From contig NZ_CANMZW010000027.1 in assembly GCF_947502445.1 (NCBI RefSeq), positions 1-64,000 of the forward strand: a stretch of 64,000 bases of DNA, given 5' to 3'. Numbering within the stretch: the first letter of the stretch is position 1; each line of letters starts with the position of its first letter. Below the pieces are notes generated by a model. That model saw nothing but the letters and a program-made list of their open reading frames with translations. It was not told the origin of the DNA and ran no database searches. This document shows, piece by piece, positions 58,995-64,000 of the stretch. This DNA is from an uncultured Brevibacillus sp. GTDB taxonomy: Bacteria > Bacillota > Bacilli > Brevibacillales > Brevibacillaceae. Both the position numbers and the translations under genes were made by a program.

Positions 58995-60895
58995 GAGAAA
59001 AAATCTCCGTCTTGGTGTTGATCCTGCTGATTCTGGCTGTCTTTTCGATGCCTGAGGGAATGACGACAGCGGCACAGGACCCCATAGATGAAATTTCGCA
59101 GATGGATCAGGAGATTTTGGGGCTGCATCAGACGCTGGAGTTTTTCCAGGCTGTTGCTATCCGAAAAGGAAACGAGAAGCTGGCGAATCAGATCTTGCAG
59201 CAAGCATCCGCGTACTTTGAGCGGGCCAAAGACATGCACAAGCAGCAGCCTACGACAGATGAACAGCTACTGGCACAAAAAGAGCAAATCAGGAATTTGC
59301 AAGCTGAGTACGATCGAGCAGTGGCAGGCTATTGGGCGGAGCTGCTTCCTGAGCTTGGTCCAAAATTAGCTGAGTCAAATCAGCAAGCAAAAGGAAAAGC
59401 AAGCCAAAACGCGGCCTTACTCGCCATCGATCCTGCCATCGATCCGTTTGAACCAAATGATGACTTCGCAACCAGCTACCCGATTACAAGCGGGAATTAC
59501 TACGAATCCAAGCTTTCTACAAGCACAGACAAGGATGTATATCGCTTTGACTCAGGGGCGTTAACTGGAACGTTGACGGTGACATTGACAGTTCCGAAAA
59601 CCAAGGATTACGACCTCTTGGTGACAGAAGGACCCAGCACGGTAGTTGATATCAGTGCAACGGAGCAATTAGGGGGAGAAGAAACGGTCAGCTTTCAGGT
59701 CAAGCCAAATACGACCTACTACATGACCGTATTCAGCTTTAACAAGCATTTCAGCACGACAGACACTTACTGGCTGCGGCTTGATAAAGTGACGAAAACG
59801 TTGAGCCCCGCTTCGCCCATTGATGTCAGCCTGCCGCTAGGAGAAGCGCCTGCGTACAAATTTACAGCTCCTGTGACGGGAACCTATCGTTTTTATACAG
59901 GTCCTTACGGGGGATTTGGCGCAACAACGGATACCGCGCTGTTTCTGTTTTCGGACGAGCAGCTGTCAAAACTGCTCGAATTTAATGACGATGCGACAGA
60001 TGGCTCCCTTTTCTCCGAGATGAAAGTAGATCTGACGGCTGGAGTTTCGTATTACGTCTACCTCACCTCAGCTGACAAGACAAAAGGCGTGCATGCGAGA
60101 CTGACCGCCGCTTTGGATACAAAGGCAACAGTCGCTTCTGCTACGATTCGTGAACAGGCAGCAAACGATGGCACGATTACCGACAAGCAGGTGATCACTC
60201 TCGCTGCAGGTACGTTTGCAACGGATGCTGCCGCAAGTGTTACGGTAAACAATTTACCGGCAGGACTACAGCCAATTGTGACGCGTACGAGCAGCCAGCA
60301 GCTTACGGTCCAGTTTGGAGGCAAAGCACTGTCTCATGAGAGCAAGCACAGTGTCCAAAACGTAACGATCACGATTCCGAAAGCCAAAGTGGCAGGAGTT
60401 GTCGCTGATCTGGTGACCAATCCGTTCGCCATTTCTTTTACAGACACAGAAAGCTTGTATGTAACGACGACACAAGACATCAATCTTGCTGCCGGAGTCA
60501 AAAAAATTGTAAAGCTGACCGCGCCAGCTACCGGAAGCTTTGACATTTTCACGAGCTACTATGGGGGAAATTCAGCAGAGGGAACTAGCAATACATGGCT
60601 CGGCGTATATGAGGACTATGCACAGACGCAATTGCTCGCTGCAAACGATGACGGAGGTCAGCCGCCCTTTTCCAAAGTCACTTTGCCTCTGCAAAAAGGT
60701 CAGGATTACTACGTCGTTCTGACTGGCGGCAGCAACAACTCTGTCCATGCCCGGCTAAGCGCCCGTTATCTCGGAGTGGAGTATGTGTACAACGCCAAAG
60801 GACAGCTTGTGCAAATTAAGCAAAACGGCACGATTTTGACGGAATTCACCTACGATGGCAACGGAAATCTCATCAAAAAACAGGTTCATCAATAA
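58991..60895 (+). CDS. Secreted PPC-domain protein with terminal YD repeat
   Basis: The 634-residue protein has a signal peptide (VLVLILLILAVFSM), then a helical coiled region (residues 30-130). Two or three bacterial pre-peptidase-like beta domains follow (FEPNDDFATSYPI, then DKDVYRFDSG near residue 180, with similar blocks near 290 and 510). One YD-repeat-like unit closes it (YNAKGQLVQIKQNGTILTEFTYDGNGNLIKK). It is likely an exported wall-associated partner of the giant YD-repeat protein that follows 18 bases later. Confidence 0.82.
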   Translation: MREKISVLVLILLILAVFSMPEGMTTAAQDPIDEISQMDQEILGLHQTLEFFQAVAIRKGNEKLANQILQQASAYFERAKDMHKQQPTTDEQLLAQKEQIRNLQAEYDRAVAGYWAELLPELGPKLAESNQQAKGKASQNAALLAIDPAIDPFEPNDDFATSYPITSGNYYESKLSTSTDKDVYRFDSGALTGTLTVTLTVPKTKDYDLLVTEGPSTVVDISATEQLGGEETVSFQVKPNTTYYMTVFSFNKHFSTTDTYWLRLDKVTKTLSPASPIDVSLPLGEAPAYKFTAPVTGTYRFYTGPYGGFGATTDTALFLFSDEQLSKLLEFNDDATDGSLFSEMKVDLTAGVSYYVYLTSADKTKGVHARLTAALDTKATVASATIREQAANDGTITDKQVITLAAGTFATDAAASVTVNNLPAGLQPIVTRTSSQQLTVQFGGKALSHESKHSVQNVTITIPKAKVAGVVADLVTNPFAISFTDTESLYVTTTQDINLAAGVKKIVKLTAPATGSFDIFTSYYGGNSAEGTSNTWLGVYEDYAQTQLLAANDDGGQPPFSKVTLPLQKGQDYYVVLTGGSNNSVHARLSARYLGVEYVYNAKGQLVQIKQNGTILTEFTYDGNGNLIKKQVHQ

Positions 60896-60913
60896 AAATA
60901 AGGAGGGAAATCG

Positions 60914-63900
60914 ATGCGACTTACACGTTGGACTCAGAAAACGATAAACATGCTGCTAATCGGTTCGCTTTTACTGCCTACAATCGTTCACGCAGAAGCT
61001 GGCAGTAGCCTGTCAGAAAAGCCAGCCACAGATAGAACAAAGACTGGAACGACAAAAGACTGGATTTCTGCCTACCAGACTGCACTGCAAGCAAAGGACA
61101 AGCAAGAGAACATTCAGCCTGATGAAAAAACGACGTATACGAAAGAGGAAATCAAGCAGCTGGATTGGGATACGCTGTAGTCTGAACAGGTATGGAAGCT
61201 GTACCAGACCGCTGATCCCGCATTGATTCAATTCGCTGCGTATTTTTATCCGTCTGTGGATCGCTTTTTGTCCCATAACGAGCAGGTAGAAAAATACAAG
61301 TGGAATGACGATGACATCACGAAGCGTATCCAGGCAATGCTGCTAGCAAAGAAGGAGCAGCTGAAGAACATTCTGCCGCAGCTTGGCGCGGTTTTATCTG
61401 CATCAGAAGCGAAGCCGCTTCCGCCGAAGCAGACTGAAAAGCCGTCAAGCACCGCAGCACTGGCAAGCATTCCGGACGCCATGTATGACCCAGAGGGCTT
61501 GACGTACCAGTACAGACGCTCGAATACGGATAACCCGGTGGATGAGCTGTACCGGACGGCCAATGTGAGAGAGCTTGATATTCAGTTGGAAGGGAAGCAC
61601 GGGCTGGATTTTACCCTTGAGCGCAGCTACGCTTCCTTGGAAGCACTGACTGAGGAGTTTTACTATTCGAACAGTGGTAAAAATAGTAATGTCCCCTCCA
61701 GGTATAAAGAGAAGAATTTCATGCCGATTGGCTGGAAGCTCAATTTGCCCCGGTTTGAAGAAATCTACAAATCAAATGCGTGGTGCAGATATTATGATGA
61801 CACCTCCAAATACAATTGTGCGTACGAAGGCGAGGGCAAACGATATGTCTTCACACTAGATGACGGAACCGTTCTGGAGTCTTCCTCTACAGTTGGAGAC
61901 TGGGTGAATACACCGTACCAGGGCATTTCGATGAGCAAGTACAAAAAGGGGTACGGGGAATTCGGGTCCAATCATGTGGTGACATTGGAGAAAAACGGCA
62001 TCACCTATGATTTTGGCGAAGAGTCCCACTATTATAAAGACGAGCTGTATCATACGTTTTTGGTGAAAAAGACGAATGCGTACGGGGACTCGATCAGCTA
62101 CAGAATTAGTGAAGACACGAGATGGCCGACAGAAATTACTGACAGCGTCGGGCGTCTGATTACGATCGATAGAAGTACGGGAAGCACTGTAGTGAAAGTG
62201 TATCAGGACAGCTCCCAAAAAACGTTGCTGAAGCATCTTGTCTATGAGTGGAATGTAAGTACAAACAAGGATCAGGTAAGAGAATACAGCGTAACAGGAA
62301 CAGATAGCAAAATTATTGCCGAGTATGCCTATCACAGTCCATCTGTTTACGGAGTGAGTGAGTACAACCTGCAGCCGACCTATTCCTTTGCGGCTCCGAA
62401 CAAAGTAATCAATTTTGATGACAATGGACTGGAGTCGACGGAATATACGAATGTCGATAAAATCAAGAAGGGGAAAGTGAACTACAAGCTTCTGAAGCAG
62501 GTCGACTATCCGGTAGAAGGCTTGTCCATGAGCTATACGTACAGCTTGTATCAGCCAGATGTCCCTGGATTTTTGAATCAAGGGCTGGTGCGTCTTTATT
62601 TGGATAAAGAGGCATTGACGTACATGAGCTATCATCCTGTGACCGCGGTCAATTTCCGTTTTGCCAAGACACCGCATCCGGATCAAGCAACGACAGGGTG
62701 GTACTCGTACACCAAGTATTATCCGCAGACTAATAAAGAAGTATGGAAATCACCGAAATCGGCCTCCGTACGCTTTGCCAATCAGCCGATCAATCGAGAT
62801 GGCTCCAGGGTCGTTACGAGAAGCGTTCAGGACGGATTGCCGAGTGTAGAGAAAACCTTTATCGTCAACCCGGATCGCAACTTTTTGCTGCAATCGGTGA
62901 AGACCTTTATCGGCAATGGTACTGATTCAGATACGATTCAAGGTGCGCTTACCCTGACAGAAGACGGGAAAACGTATCGTTATGCTCCTGCCTCTTATAC
63001 GAGCTATATGTACAATCAGCGAGAGACACAGCCGACACATGTGTACTCCTTTATGGGACGTCCAAGCTCCATAACTGCGGATTCTGACGTATATCAATAC
63101 TTGCTCGCCCCGACAGACAGCGGCTTGTCCAAGGTCAAAGCCAGATTGGGTCGTTATGCGCAAATCGTGGAGTACGGCTACAACGTATACGGAGATGTAA
63201 CCAAGGAAATCGATCCAAAAGGAAATAAGACCACAACCGAATACGTATTCCCGGGCAGTCTCTCCACGCTGCGTGTGCCATCCAAGGTGAAGAAAACAGC
63301 GGCCAGCAATCCGAATCATTATCATGAAGAGACTTACACGTACGGAAGCAACAGGCTGGTGGAAACAGAAAAGATCGTGGATTCCTATCCAGATGGCACA
63401 GCTACCAAACAGGAGCAAGTGAACCGTACCTACAGCTATCAAGACAAGCTGCTCAAAACAATTACGGAAACGAGTACAGGTCCAGATGCCAAGACGATTA
63501 CACAGAGCATCGATTCCTATGACGATTTTTCCTTGTATCCGCGAGAGATAACCATGCAGGTGGAGACCTCCACGGGAGTAAATGAACAGCTGTATCACTA
63601 CTTCCACTACGATGGAATGGGTCGCTTGCTATACCGCATGTACCCGGATGAAATCTACGTCCAGTACCAATACGACCTGCTCGGACGGCGGACAAAGGAG
63701 CTCGTGACCAACCGAGATCAGACCAGAACAACGACGTATGATTATGACGATACGACGAGAAAAGTAACGATGACGCTGCCAGATGGCACGAAGCAATTTT
63801 CTCATTTTACGCCATACGGGGAAGTTGAGTACAAGGGACAGATTGGAAAAGACGGTACCGTCCGTCCGCTTTTGTACAATACGTATTCGCTGGATGGAAA

Positions 63901-64000
63901 CCATCTGTTGTCCAGTGCACCGTATGCCTTAAACGAACGGGCGACCAGCTACGTCTATAATGCAGATGGAACGGTGTGGAAAAAAACAGATCCGATCGGC
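60914..64000 (+). pseudogene. Giant secreted YD-repeat (RHS/Wap-like) protein with in-frame amber codon, runs off window
   Basis: A signal peptide (TINMLLIGSLLLPTIVHAEA) and a good ribosome-binding site (GGAGGG) start a frame that meets TAG at 61178-61180 (codon 89). It then continues open for 940 codons to the window edge in the same phase. The downstream part is typical YD-repeat protein: LTYQYRRSNTDNPVDELYR, then YNVYGDVTKEIDPKGNKTTTEY, YDGMGRLLYRM, YDLLGRRTKELVTN and a final DPIG. The C-terminal toxin or variable end lies outside. Whether the amber codon is a null mutation, a sequencing error or a recoding site is open. Confidence 0.85.

Overview
The window looks like a chromosomal segment of a spore-forming, low-to-moderate GC Bacillota, most likely Brevibacillus or a close Paenibacillaceae relative. 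This is an inference. It rests on an ordered Bacillus-type tRNA array, the queG / amidase / trmL / prkA / yhbH sporulation neighbourhood seen in Bacillus, strong AGGAGG ribosome-binding sites with frequent GTG and TTG starts, T-box, lysine and c-di-GMP leaders, a GerP-type spore protein, and large secreted YD-repeat proteins.

Layout. Positions 1-750 hold eight tRNAs (Asp partial, Phe, Trp, His, Gln, Gly, Cys, Leu) and a terminator. From 890 to 2945 a Fur-controlled AraC regulator precedes an orphan siderophore-binding lipoprotein. From 3180 to 15376 there is core material: an NCS2 permease, a solo B3/4 protein, rnhA-queG, an alkyltransferase, an amidase, a haem/flavin membrane protein, trmL, a HAD phosphatase, small secreted or membrane proteins, and prkA-yhbH. 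From 15470 to 17680 is an accessory patch. It has two near-identical group II intron domain V/VI modules, each running straight into an open reading frame, on either side of an SOS-controlled YolD gene.

From 17700 to 22730 are a DUF218 protein, an MCP-acetyltransferase operon behind a c-di-GMP-I riboswitch, and an amidohydrolase. From 22830 to 26520 three large fold-back repeats surround a TrmB-type regulator, AzlCD and an AlkD-like gene. From 26674 to 29000 is a polar amino-acid ABC transporter. From 29750 to 36330 is a catabolic cluster (LysR, two SDRs, enoyl-CoA hydratase, lactate-monooxygenase-type enzyme) that is decaying: metN-metI and a CoA-transferase survive only as deletion remnants.

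From 36530 to 38680 is a PAS-PAS-GGDEF-EAL protein. From 39050 to 42070 are a DMT exporter and an NAD-salvage operon (NrtR, nicotinamidase, adenylyltransferase). From 42230 to 46024 are ppk and ppx. From 46110 to 48174 a T-box controls an AlaR/AlaT-like pair. From 48250 to 50292 are LrgAB and a LysR regulator. From 50420 to 51540 is a Fur-controlled TolC-like protein. From 51657 to 54909 a lysine riboswitch controls a LysP permease, next to a SpeD-SpeE fusion. From 55090 to 57210 are DinB, CGNR and alpha/beta-hydrolase proteins. From 57186 to 58685 is a phage-type regulatory trio (S24-like, ImmA-like, XRE). It lies divergent from a secreted PPC/YD-repeat locus (58854 to the window end), whose second large gene carries an in-frame amber codon.

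The most unusual element is the pair of orphan intron domain V/VI-plus-exon cassettes. They resemble the alternative 3' exons of an alternatively spliced group II intron, but no intron body is recognisable nearby.
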